The notes beneath the pieces are model-generated. The model saw nothing but the letters and a program-made list of their open reading frames with translations, was not told the DNA's origin and ran no database searches. Shown here piece by piece: positions 7,483 through 15,121 of a stretch of DNA of 26,568 nucleotides (positions are counted from its first letter, which is position 1; every line of letters starts with the position of its first letter). The position numbers were made by a program, and so were the translations under genes. The stretch comes from Campylobacter ureolyticus ACS-301-V-Sch3b. Lineage in GTDB: Bacteria > Campylobacterota > Campylobacteria > Campylobacterales > Campylobacteraceae. The DNA lies in assembly GCF_000413435.1 (NCBI RefSeq), contig NZ_KE340326.1, positions 973,027-999,594 of the forward strand, in the 5' to 3' direction.

Positions 7483-8521
7483 TCAAATGCTTTTATTGAT
7501 AGTTTTTGCCGTAATTTTATTAATTATTTTAGTAGTTAGTTTTTTTATATTAAGCCAAATTTTAAAAAAAGAGATTTTAAATACGCAAAAATTTATCTAT
7601 GAGCAAAATCAAAACAGTGTTTCTTTAATAAACGATGTAAATGATAGTTTAAAAGATAATTTCTATCTTTTTAATAAGAGCTTAAATGATAGTGTTACTA
7701 ACTCAAACATAACAACAACTAACACACTAACAGGCGGTATAGATAGCCTAGATAAGCGTTTTAAACATATTTTAGATAAAATTAACGAGCTTGAAAGTGC
7801 TAACAATTCAGCAGTTCTTTTAAAAAATGAAGTAATGAAATTAAACTCAATTTTTAGTAATCACAAGCTTAGAGGAAATTTTGGTGAGTTTGAGTTATAT
7901 AAAATTTTAAAGTTAAGCTATGGTGATAATAGTAAATTTTATAAAACCCAATACAAACTTAAAAATGATAAAATTGTAGATGCGGCTTTGTTTTTAAAAA
8001 GTGATCTTATCTTAGGAATTGATTCGAAATTTCCACTATCTAGTTATCAAAAAATTTGCAATGGACTGGATAATAATGAAAATATTTTGGAGTATCAAAA
8101 AGAGTTTGTTAGAAATTTAAAAAAACATATTGATGATATTTCAAGTAAATATATTATTTCAGGTCAAACTGTAAAATATGCCATTATGTTTTTACCTAGT
8201 GAGGCAATATTTAACTATATTTGTTCAAATTGTAGCGAGCTTTTTGAGTATATGGTGCAAAAATCAGTATTTTTAGCAAGTCCTACAAATTTACTTGTGA
8301 TTTTAAACTATGCAAGTGTTTTTATAAAAGATGAGAATATAAATAAAAATATCTCTTCTATAAAAAATGAAATTTTCGAGCTTTCAAAAATTTTTGAAGA
8401 GTTTAGAAAGCAAGGTGAGAGTGTTTTAAACAGCTCTAACAAACTAAATAAAAATGTAGAAATTTTTTATAAAAACTCAAATTTAATTTATACAAAATTT
8501 AAAAATATTGAAAAATTTTAA
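7475..8521 (+). CDS. rmuC: DNA recombination protein RmuC homologue
   Basis: RmuC-family protein, thought to limit recombination at inverted repeats through a restriction-endonuclease-like domain. It has an N-terminal membrane anchor (about 5-28), a helical and coiled region to about 125, then the RmuC core with GNFGEFELYKILK, DAALFLKSDLILGIDSKFPL and YAIMFLPSEAIFNYI. The ATG at 7475 (MSNQM) is preferred to the GTG at 7460; it overlaps the FtsL-like gene by 8 bases. At 348 aa it is shorter than the 475-aa E. coli protein, mostly in the coiled region. Its TAA overlaps the stop codon of the opposing gene with no terminator between them. Confidence 0.88.
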   Translation: MSNQMLLLIVFAVILLIILVVSFFILSQILKKEILNTQKFIYEQNQNSVSLINDVNDSLKDNFYLFNKSLNDSVTNSNITTTNTLTGGIDSLDKRFKHILDKINELESANNSAVLLKNEVMKLNSIFSNHKLRGNFGEFELYKILKLSYGDNSKFYKTQYKLKNDKIVDAALFLKSDLILGIDSKFPLSSYQKICNGLDNNENILEYQKEFVRNLKKHIDDISSKYIISGQTVKYAIMFLPSEAIFNYICSNCSELFEYMVQKSVFLASPTNLLVILNYASVFIKDENINKNISSIKNEIFELSKIFEEFRKQGESVLNSSNKLNKNVEIFYKNSNLIYTKFKNIEKF

Positions 8522-9018
8522 CTATTGTTTGTGACAAGTTTGTCTAAAACATACTGCTCCAAATCTCTTTTTGGAATTTCTTTTTTAATAGCTTCATCAT
8601 AAATTTCTTGAGCTTTGGTTGAGTATTTTTCATAAGGAAAATATGGAAAATGTATTTGCCAAGCATCTTTAATAAGCTTGTGAGTAAGTTTTTTTCTAGC
8701 ATAAGCTTTAAATATATCAAAACCTATAAAAATACAAGAAGTTATTAAAATTGTTATTAAAAGCGAAAAATGGATATTTAGCTTTTCAAAAAATTTATGT
8801 CCAACTCCAATAAGTGGCATTAAAACTACAATACACAAAATTCCAAAAATTATGTATGATTTTCCATATTTAAATCTAAAATTTAACTTCGAAGGATCTA
8901 CTAACATTCCGTCATTGTAAGCTGAGTTTGCCTCCAGTAAATCCCTAAATAAAACAGGTTTTTTTGATACAAAAAACATACCATAAAGAATTTTATCTAT
9001 AAAACAGTTAGTTTTCAT
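8518..9018 (-). CDS. two-TM conserved hypothetical protein
   Basis: I do not recognise a named family. The 166-aa protein has a soluble N-terminal part of about 50 residues, two adjacent membrane helices (about 53-72 and 83-103), and a basic cytoplasmic C-terminal region beginning YARKKLTHK with a PYFPYEKY aromatic patch near 125. With both ends on the same side it forms a hairpin in the membrane. The ATG has AAGGTAG upstream. It is convergent with rmuC, sharing a palindromic TTAA stop overlap, and divergent from the transaminase gene. Confidence 0.75.
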   Translation of the reverse strand: MKTNCFIDKILYGMFFVSKKPVLFRDLLEANSAYNDGMLVDPSKLNFRFKYGKSYIIFGILCIVVLMPLIGVGHKFFEKLNIHFSLLITILITSCIFIGFDIFKAYARKKLTHKLIKDAWQIHFPYFPYEKYSTKAQEIYDEAIKKEIPKRDLEQYVLDKLVTNNS

Positions 9019-9153
9019 TTTTCTACCTTAAATAATTTTTGCTCCTATTTTACCAAAAATTTCTCAAAACTTTGTTATAAATATTATTTTTTAACTTTTA
9101 TAAATTTATATTTTGATAAAATAAAAATCTCAAATTTATAAAAGGATTTTAAA

Positions 9154-10023
9154 ATGGCTTCTAAACTTGGTGAAATTGTCTATGTAAATGGTAAATATAT
9201 GGATAAAAAAGATGCAAAAATAAGTATTTTTGATAGAGGATTTATTTTTGGTGATGGAATTTATGAAGTAGTTCCGATAATTAATTCAAATTTGGCAAAT
9301 AAAGATGATTTTTGGGAGAGATTTACAAGAAGTTTGAATGAAATTGAGATAAAACTTAATTTTAATAAAGAGCAAGTTTTAGAAATAATTTATAATCTTA
9401 TTAAAAAAAATAATATTATTGAAGGGGCTGTTTATTTAGAAATCACAAGAGGCGTGGCACCAAGAAATTTCATATTTTTAGAGGATTTAGAGCCAACATT
9501 TGTATCATTTGTTTATGAATGTGAAATACTAAATAACCCTTTAGCAAAAAGTGGTATAAAAATAATTTCAACTGATGATTTAAGATGGAAAAGAAGAGAT
9601 ATAAAAAGCGTTTCACTGCTTGCTCAGTGCATTGCAAAAACAAAAGCTTATAAATTAGGAGCTAATGAGTGTGTTATGATAGAAAACGGACACATTACTG
9701 AAGGTGGAAGTTCGTCGTTTTTTATAGTAAAAGATGATGTTTTGATAACAAAACCACTTTCAAATGAAATTCTTCCTGGAATTAGACGAAAAACTATACT
9801 AAAAATCGCTTCAAAACTTAACCTAAAAGTCGAGGAGAGAAATATAACTTTAGATGAGGCTTACAAGGCTGATGAAGTTTTTATGAGTGCTGCAACTTGG
9901 GTTTTACTTCCTGTTATTCAAATAGATGATAAGCCAATAAATGGCGGCAAAATAGGCAAATGGACCAAAATTTTAAGAGATGAATATGTAGAAGTAATCA
10001 AAAAAGAGGTCGGTCTTATTTAG
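9154..10023 (+). CDS. D-amino-acid transaminase-like class IV PLP aminotransferase
   Basis: Fold-type IV PLP enzyme closest in pattern to bacterial D-amino-acid transaminase, which makes D-glutamate or D-alanine for peptidoglycan. Visible residues: FDRGFIFGDGIYEVV at 26-40 (with Tyr37), the Schiff-base lysine Lys151 in RRDIKSVSLLAQ, TEGGSSSFF at 182-190 whose Glu contacts the PLP ring nitrogen, and LPGIRRKTI near 210. The carboxylate-trap motif reads R104-N-F106 where the Bacillus enzyme has R-x-H, so the second trap residue is Phe. At 289 aa it is the usual length. AAAAGGA precedes the ATG. A branched-chain transaminase is less likely given the RRDIKSVSLL block. Confidence 0.85.
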   Translation: MASKLGEIVYVNGKYMDKKDAKISIFDRGFIFGDGIYEVVPIINSNLANKDDFWERFTRSLNEIEIKLNFNKEQVLEIIYNLIKKNNIIEGAVYLEITRGVAPRNFIFLEDLEPTFVSFVYECEILNNPLAKSGIKIISTDDLRWKRRDIKSVSLLAQCIAKTKAYKLGANECVMIENGHITEGGSSSFFIVKDDVLITKPLSNEILPGIRRKTILKIASKLNLKVEERNITLDEAYKADEVFMSAATWVLLPVIQIDDKPINGGKIGKWTKILRDEYVEVIKKEVGLI

Positions 10024-10049
10024 TTTTTAAAACTTTTGTAAAATTTATT

Positions 10050-10087
10050 CTTTGTGGAGGGTAGAGTTTTATCTAAACCTCGCAAAG
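10050..10087 (+). terminator. imperfect hairpin after the transaminase gene
   Basis: CTTTGTGGAGG (10050-10060) pairs with CCTCGCAAAG (10078-10087), with one bulge, 27 bases past the stop. This is the only GC-richer patch in the gap. The loop contains TTTT but no T run follows, so termination is only a guess. Confidence 0.35.
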
Positions 10088-10116
10088 ACTTCATGCAAAA
10101 TTTAAAGATGTAAAAT

Positions 10117-10174
10117 AATAAATTTAAGCTCACAATCATTAAAAATTAAGATTTAAATCAAGCTTAAATTTATT
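10117..10174 (-). terminator. hairpin at the 3' end of the sensor kinase gene
   Basis: A perfect 14-bp inverted repeat (10117-10130 with 10161-10174) around a 30-base loop. The right arm includes the kinase stop codon. On the minus strand the stem is followed by ATTTTAC, a weak T tract. Confidence 0.5.
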
Positions 10175-11462
10175 TATTATCTAACTTTTGAACTTCATCA
10201 ATTATACTAAGATCAATATTTTCAGAATTGCTAATTATATTTTTTAACTCATCAAAATAAAATATATTTTTTCCATCTTCATATCTATGGCAAAATTTTA
10301 AATTATGTGATTTAATAATATTATCAACTATATAAAGCCCAAGCCCAAAGCTTTGTTTAGCGTTACTTCCTTTTGAAAATGGTTCTATATAAAAGCTTAA
10401 ATCTTGTTCTAAGTTTTCTCCCTTTGTATGAAATTCTAAAGAATTTTCTTTTATATAAATTTCTATAAATTTATCAGTTGAATACTTTATCCCATTATCA
10501 ATAATGTTTTTTATAGCTATGTTAAAAAGCTTAAAATTTACTTTAAGCTCTAACTCTTTATCACCATAAATTTTAATATTTTTTCTATCAACCATTGCTA
10601 AATTTATAGCTTCATCTATAAGTTCGCTTATAAGATAGACATCAACTATATTTAGCTTTTTCCCAGAAGTTGCCTCTTCAACTGCTGCAAATTCATTTAT
10701 AAGTTCTTCGAGTTTTTCAAAAACGGAAATAAGCCTTTTTTGATACTTATCTTCTGGTATCATCTCAACTGTAATTCTACCTTTTGTAATTGGAGTTTTT
10801 AACTCATGCATTATATTTCTTAAAAAAAGCTGTCTTGATTCATTTAGTTTTTTTATCTGCATTACAGCAGTATAGAACGCATCAGCGACTTCGCTTATCT
10901 CATCATTTCCAGTTTTTGCATTTTCTATATTTAAATCCCCATTTGCAAATTTGTCAATCTGCCTTTTTATCTTTCTCAAAGGTTTTATTTTTCTTATGAT
11001 GAAAATATATGTTATTAAAAGAATTGTAAAAACAAATAAAAATATAACTTTTATGATATGATAACGATATGGTTGATAGTCCGCATCTTGAAGCAAAATC
11101 TCTTCATCATCGTGTTTTATTTTTAAAAAATGGTGTCTGTTATATAAAATTATAGCCGAAGTTCCAAGCTTGACACTTACTTCTTGCAAAATAGTTCCAT
11201 TTTGTTCAATAGCGGCTATATTTTTATCATCTGATATTTTTACCATATTGTAGTTTTTCATTTGATTTTCATACTCATCTTGGCTAACTAGTTTAGCAAA
11301 CCTATAAAGTGCCGTGTCAGAAACTGTTGAGTATTTGTTATTAAGCTCTTTTGTGTAGTTTTCTTTATCGTAATTAATAAGCCATAAAAAAGCTAAAAAA
11401 ATACTTGTTGTTGATAGTATAAATATAAAGGTTATACTATAAAATATAGATGAATGTTTCAT
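10170..11462 (-). CDS. cprS: sensor histidine kinase, CprS/ArsS type
   Basis: Inner-membrane sensor kinase of 430 aa: membrane helix 1 (about 7-29), a periplasmic sensor region (about 30-135), helix 2 (about 136-157), a HAMP linker (158-207), a dimerisation helix with phospho-acceptor His219 in NIMHELKTPITKGR, and a HATPase domain with the N box (NIIDNGIKY, Asn323) and GLGLYIV (373-379). The MHELKTPITKG wording resembles the epsilonproteobacterial ArsS/CprS group. The neighbours (regulator upstream, cbpA-hspR beyond it) match the C. jejuni cprS region as I recall it, which is why the symbol is offered. The signal sensed is not shown by the sequence. It starts 14 bases after the regulator gene. 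Confidence 0.85.
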   Translation of the reverse strand: MKHSSIFYSITFIFILSTTSIFLAFLWLINYDKENYTKELNNKYSTVSDTALYRFAKLVSQDEYENQMKNYNMVKISDDKNIAAIEQNGTILQEVSVKLGTSAIILYNRHHFLKIKHDDEEILLQDADYQPYRYHIIKVIFLFVFTILLITYIFIIRKIKPLRKIKRQIDKFANGDLNIENAKTGNDEISEVADAFYTAVMQIKKLNESRQLFLRNIMHELKTPITKGRITVEMIPEDKYQKRLISVFEKLEELINEFAAVEEATSGKKLNIVDVYLISELIDEAINLAMVDRKNIKIYGDKELELKVNFKLFNIAIKNIIDNGIKYSTDKFIEIYIKENSLEFHTKGENLEQDLSFYIEPFSKGSNAKQSFGLGLYIVDNIIKSHNLKFCHRYEDGKNIFYFDELKNIISNSENIDLSIIDEVQKLDNK

Positions 11463-11476
11463 AAATTTTCTTTTTA

Positions 11477-12157
11477 TTATTGTATCAACTTATAGCCAAC
11501 GCCCCTTATTGCGTGAATATATTTTGGATTTTTAGAATTTTCTCCAAGCTTTGCTCTAATTCTTCCAATTATTACATCTATGCTTTTATTTGTTGAGTCT
11601 TCACTTATCGCATCGCAGTTATAAATCAACTCTTCTCTTTTTATGGCTCCACCTTCTTTTTGTATAAGATATGCTAGTATGTCATACTCAGCAACTGTTA
11701 GTTTTAGTGGTTTTCCTTTTAAAGTTATGGTGTGTTCAAACTCATTTACAACAAGATCTTTTGTGGAGTTTTGTTTTTGTTCATTTTGACTAAGCAAACC
11801 CTCGCTTCTTCTTATAACACTTTTTAGTCTTGCAAGAAGCTCTTTTGGGTTATATGGTTTTGGTAGGTAATCATCTGCACCAAAATCAAACGCATTTATT
11901 TTATCAGTTAAATCATGTCTTGCACTTGAGACAATTATTGGAACATTGTTTGATTTTCTTATTTCTTTACAGACTTCGAGTCCATCAAGTCCAGGCAGTG
12001 TAAGATCTAATATAACAGCATCAAAATTATCTAAATTTAACTTTGAAAGACCAATATATGGATCATCAGCCACTACAACTTCCATTTTAAATTTTTCTAA
12101 ATACTCTGTTAAAATTTCAGCTAGTTCAACATCATCTTCAATCATTAAAATTTTCAT
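11477..12157 (-). CDS. cprR: OmpR-family response regulator, CprR type
   Basis: Two-domain transcription regulator of 226 aa, the partner of the adjacent kinase. The receiver has acidic residues Glu7-Asp9, phospho-acceptor Asp51 (ILDLTLPG), Ser77/Ser78 at the switch position and Lys100 (LPKPYNP). A linker near 113-128 leads to a winged-helix DNA-binding domain with the usual AEYDILAYL and RGVGYKL blocks. All catalytic residues are present, so it should be phosphorylatable. It has its own -10 box (12183-12188) and AAAGGG ribosome site. In C. jejuni the comparable regulator CprR is reported as essential and tied to envelope stress and biofilm growth; transfer of that role here is inference. Confidence 0.88.
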   Translation of the reverse strand: MKILMIEDDVELAEILTEYLEKFKMEVVVADDPYIGLSKLNLDNFDAVILDLTLPGLDGLEVCKEIRKSNNVPIIVSSARHDLTDKINAFDFGADDYLPKPYNPKELLARLKSVIRRSEGLLSQNEQKQNSTKDLVVNEFEHTITLKGKPLKLTVAEYDILAYLIQKEGGAIKREELIYNCDAISEDSTNKSIDVIIGRIRAKLGENSKNPKYIHAIRGVGYKLIQ

Positions 12158-12182
12158 ACAATGCCCTTTAAATTTTTAAGAC

Positions 12183-12188
12183 ATTATA
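12183..12188 (-). promoter_or_regulatory. -10 box for the cprRS operon
   Basis: TATAAT on the minus strand, 25 bases before the regulator start codon. No convincing -35 is visible. It faces away from the cbpA promoters in the same 225-base gap. Confidence 0.55.
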
Positions 12189-12241
12189 ACTAAAAGTGTT
12201 TATTTTTATGCTTAAATTTTGTGATTAATAGCCAGTGTGAA

Positions 12242-12281
12242 AAAGTTTAAATTTAAAGTTGATTGACTTAGACTAAACTTT
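12242..12281 (+). promoter_or_regulatory. inverted repeat over the cbpA promoter, candidate operator
   Basis: AAAGTTTA (12242-12249) and TAAACTTT (12274-12281) form a perfect 8-bp inverted repeat whose span covers the -35 box. HspR, encoded downstream, is a natural candidate ligand. The sequence is not the textbook CTTGAGT-N7-ACTCAAG HAIR site, so the assignment is tentative. Confidence 0.3.
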
Positions 12282-12291
12282 ATGATACAAT
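12263..12291 (+). promoter_or_regulatory. sigma-70 promoter for cbpA-hspR
   Basis: TTGACT (12263-12268), exactly 17 bases, then TACAAT (12286-12291). A second TATAAT lies closer to the gene at 12331-12336. AAAAGGAG at 12366-12373 is a strong ribosome site for the ATG at 12383. Confidence 0.6.
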
Positions 12292-12382
12292 AAGACTTAA
12301 ATTTTTAAAGTAAAAATATTAAACTTGATTTATAATAGTTTCATTAGAATTATTAAATGATAGTTAAAAGGAGATTGGAAGT

Positions 12383-13240
12383 ATGAGTGATAGCCTATAT
12401 GAAACTTTAGGTGTTAGTAAAGATGCTAGTAATGAAGATATAAAAAAAGCATATAGAAAACTAGCAAGAAAATACCATCCAGACATTAACAAAGACCCAG
12501 AAGCTGAGAATAAATTTAAAGAGATAAATGCAGCTTATGAAATTTTAAGCGATGATGAAAAAAGAAGACAATATGATGCCAGAGGTGATAGTATGTTTGG
12601 CAATCAAAATTTTAGTGATTTTGCAAGAAATGCCGAAAATTTTGGTGATTTAAATGACATACTTAGAAATATTTTTGGCGGAGGCTTTAAAAATGCAGAT
12701 TTTAGCGGTAGCTTCGGTGGTGGTTTTGGAGGATTTGGTGAAAATTTAGACATAAATGCAAGACTTAATTTGGATTTTGATTTTGCTATAAATGGTGGCG
12801 AAAAAACAATCAATATAAATAATCAAAGTATTAAAATAAGAGTCCCAGCAGGTGTAAAAGATGGGGAAAAACTTCGTATAAGAAACAAAGGAAAAGTCTC
12901 AAGCGATGGAAGAAGTGTAGGGGATATAATTTTACACTTAAGCGTTACTCCAAGCAGTGAGTATGAAATAAAAGATGATGATTTATACAAAGAAATTGAA
13001 ATTCCTTTAAAAACTGCTTTATTTGGTGGTAAAGTTGAAGTAAGCACTCCAAAAAAAGAAGTCAGTATAAAAATCGGTAAAAATACAAAAAATGGACAAA
13101 AAATAAGACTTAAAGGATATGGTATTCAAAACAGAAATACAAAAATCTATGGAGATTTATACCTAAAAGTAAATGTTTTGCTTCCAGATATTGAAAATCT
13201 TGATAAAGAAGCTGTAAAAATACTTGAAGAAAAACTATAA
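12383..13240 (+). CDS. cbpA: DnaJ-family co-chaperone CbpA
   Basis: Type II J-domain co-chaperone that stimulates DnaK ATPase and delivers unfolded substrates. The J domain covers about residues 4-69 with HPD at 32-34. A Gly/Phe-rich linker follows (about 78-125, many GGF repeats), then the two DnaJ C-terminal beta domains (about 130-280). The CxxCxGxG zinc-finger repeats of DnaJ itself are absent, which makes it CbpA-like. At 285 aa it is the usual length. hspR follows 37 bases downstream with its own ribosome site, so the pair forms a heat-shock operon, as in C. jejuni. Confidence 0.93.
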   Translation: MSDSLYETLGVSKDASNEDIKKAYRKLARKYHPDINKDPEAENKFKEINAAYEILSDDEKRRQYDARGDSMFGNQNFSDFARNAENFGDLNDILRNIFGGGFKNADFSGSFGGGFGGFGENLDINARLNLDFDFAINGGEKTININNQSIKIRVPAGVKDGEKLRIRNKGKVSSDGRSVGDIILHLSVTPSSEYEIKDDDLYKEIEIPLKTALFGGKVEVSTPKKEVSIKIGKNTKNGQKIRLKGYGIQNRNTKIYGDLYLKVNVLLPDIENLDKEAVKILEEKL

Positions 13241-13277
13241 GATAAATTTATAAAAATATTTTAGAAAGGAATCTATT

Positions 13278-13655
13278 ATGCAAAGCTATGATGAGCCAGT
13301 TTATATGATAAGTGTAGTTGCTAAAATTTTAGATATTCATCCTCAGACACTAAGACAGTATGAAAGAGAAGGATTGATCGAACCAGATAGAACAAAAGGT
13401 AAGATGAGACTTTATTCTCAAAATGATGTTGATAGAATTAAGATGATTTTAAGATTAACTAGAGATTTGGGTTTAAATTTGGCAGGAGTTGATGTTGTTT
13501 TTAGGCTAAAAGAACAAATTGATGAATATGAAGAAATGATAGAGGATCTAAAAAAAGAGATTGATAAATTTTCAAATACAGGAACAAAAAGATATTTAGA
13601 AAAAAGACGAACTGGATTTGACTTAATTTTTGTAGATGATAAAAAAAGAAATTAA
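13278..13655 (+). CDS. hspR: heat-shock repressor HspR (MerR family)
   Basis: MerR-family repressor of chaperone genes. The winged helix-turn-helix occupies about residues 9-70, with VAKILDIHPQTLRQYEREGLIEPDRT matching HspR wording closely, then a coiled dimerisation helix at about 74-100. There are no cysteines, so it is not a metal sensor of the MerR type. At 125 aa it is typical of epsilonproteobacterial HspR. Cotranscription with cbpA implies feedback control of this operon; candidate sites upstream of cbpA are only weak matches to the known HspR box. Confidence 0.93.
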   Translation: MQSYDEPVYMISVVAKILDIHPQTLRQYEREGLIEPDRTKGKMRLYSQNDVDRIKMILRLTRDLGLNLAGVDVVFRLKEQIDEYEEMIEDLKKEIDKFSNTGTKRYLEKRRTGFDLIFVDDKKRN

Positions 13656-13766
13656 ATTTATAAATTTATAACAAATTTTAAATTTTGACTTAAAACAAAG
13701 CTTTTTTATGGTAGTATTACAAACTTATAAATTTAAATCAATTTAATATTTTAAAAAGGTTTGGTT

Positions 13767-15107
13767 TTGAACGAGAAATTTAGTAGAATAGGTTTTATCC
13801 TAGTTGTTGCAGGAAGTGCAGTTGGTCTTGGAAATGCGTGGAAATTTCCTACTTTAGTAGGGCAAAATGGTGGATCTGCTTTTATACTTTTATATATAAT
13901 TTTAACTTTATGTGTTGGATCAACTATATTTTTAGCTGAGTTAAGTATTGGAAAGCTTAGTGAAAAAGATCCAGTAAATGCCTATAAAACTCTTGCTCCA
14001 AAACATAAAAAAGCTTGGTCACTTGTTGGCTATACTATGATTGGTGCGATTTTAATAATATCTTTTTATAGTATTATAATTGGTTGGATTGTAAAATACT
14101 TCTTTATGGGTTTTGGTTCTTTGCCAACTGATATAAATAGCTCAAAAGATGCTTTTGAAAGCTTACTTTTAAAAGATTTTTTAAGTCAAATTTTATGCTT
14201 TAGTTTTGTCTTTTTTATAACATTTTTTGTGGTATCAAAAGGGATTAAAAATGGTATTGAAAAGCTTAATATCTGGATGATGCCAACACTTTTTATACTT
14301 TTATTTTTAATGCTAATTTATTCTATGAGTATGGATGGATTTTATGAAGCGGTTAAATTTTTATTTGTGCCAAATTTTGAAGCTTTAAATACAAATAGCG
14401 TTTTATATGCTTTAGGACTTGCTTTTTTTAGTATGTCAATTGGAGCAGGATCAATTATAACTTACTCAGCAAGTATAAATGACAATACAAATTTCTTAAA
14501 AAGCACATTTTCTATAATTTTTATAAATATTTTAATTGGTTTAATGATGGGACTTATAGTATTTACTTTTATTTTTGAATATGGTGGTGACCCGTCACAG
14601 CAAGGTCCTGGACTTATTTTTATCTCGCTTACTTCGCTTTTTGCAAATATGGGAGTTTTAGGAAATATTTTAGCAATAACTTTTTTTATAGCTTTATTTT
14701 TTGCAGGATTAACAAGTGCAGTTTCTATGGTAGAACCATCTGCGTTTCACCTTATAAATGAGTATAAATTTAGCCGTAAAAAGGCACTTATTTTAATAGG
14801 AATTGTAGTTTATCTTTTAGGAACTATTTGTATTTTATCCTCACTTAGTTTAACGAGTGATTATTTTACATTTTTTGATAAAAGCTTTTTTGATTTGCTT
14901 GATTATTTAGCTTCAAATATCATTATGCCTCTTGGTGGATTTTTTGCTGCTATTTTTGTCGGATTTATCTTAAAAAAAGAGACTTTAGAAATATTTTTTA
15001 GCCACTGTATGAGCAAAAAAGTTTTTGAAATTTGGTATTTTTTCGTTAGATTTATAGCTCCAGTAGCTGTTGTAGTTATAATGATAAATTCACTTTTAAA
15101 AGCTTAG
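13767..15107 (+). CDS. NSS-family sodium-dependent transporter, paralogue 1
   Basis: Neurotransmitter:sodium symporter (LeuT fold), a Na+-driven amino-acid uptake protein with about 11 membrane helices. TM1 reads GSAVGLGNAWKFP (16-28), keeping the Na+-site Ala18 and Asn23. TM6 has F221-S-M-S224-I-G-A227, and TM8 has AGLTSAVSMVEP. I start at TTG 13767, because AAAAAGG lies seven bases upstream and this gives MNEKFS and 446 aa, exactly as in paralogue 2. The TTG at 13761 would leave only one base after the ribosome site. The substrate is unknown. Upstream lies TTGACT (13685-13690) without a clear matching -10. The next gene starts 14 bases on. Confidence 0.9.
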   Translation: MNEKFSRIGFILVVAGSAVGLGNAWKFPTLVGQNGGSAFILLYIILTLCVGSTIFLAELSIGKLSEKDPVNAYKTLAPKHKKAWSLVGYTMIGAILIISFYSIIIGWIVKYFFMGFGSLPTDINSSKDAFESLLLKDFLSQILCFSFVFFITFFVVSKGIKNGIEKLNIWMMPTLFILLFLMLIYSMSMDGFYEAVKFLFVPNFEALNTNSVLYALGLAFFSMSIGAGSIITYSASINDNTNFLKSTFSIIFINILIGLMMGLIVFTFIFEYGGDPSQQGPGLIFISLTSLFANMGVLGNILAITFFIALFFAGLTSAVSMVEPSAFHLINEYKFSRKKALILIGIVVYLLGTICILSSLSLTSDYFTFFDKSFFDLLDYLASNIIMPLGGFFAAIFVGFILKKETLEIFFSHCMSKKVFEIWYFFVRFIAPVAVVVIMINSLLKA

Positions 15108-15121
15108 AAAAAGGTAATATA

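Noticed and set aside
10170..12157. Assigning this two-component pair specifically to acid sensing, as for H. pylori ArsRS
   Set aside because: The kinase wording is similar, but the periplasmic domain gives no visible sign of acid sensing and the gene neighbourhood fits CprRS better.
12604..13047. Minus-strand frames inside cbpA
   Set aside because: Shadows of the Gly/Phe-rich and beta domains; proline- and lysine-rich with no start signals.
13656..13766. TTGACT at 13685-13690 as a full promoter for the NSS operon
   Set aside because: The best -10 candidates (TATGGT at 13707, TAGTAT at 13712) are poor or badly spaced, so I did not call a promoter although one is expected here.
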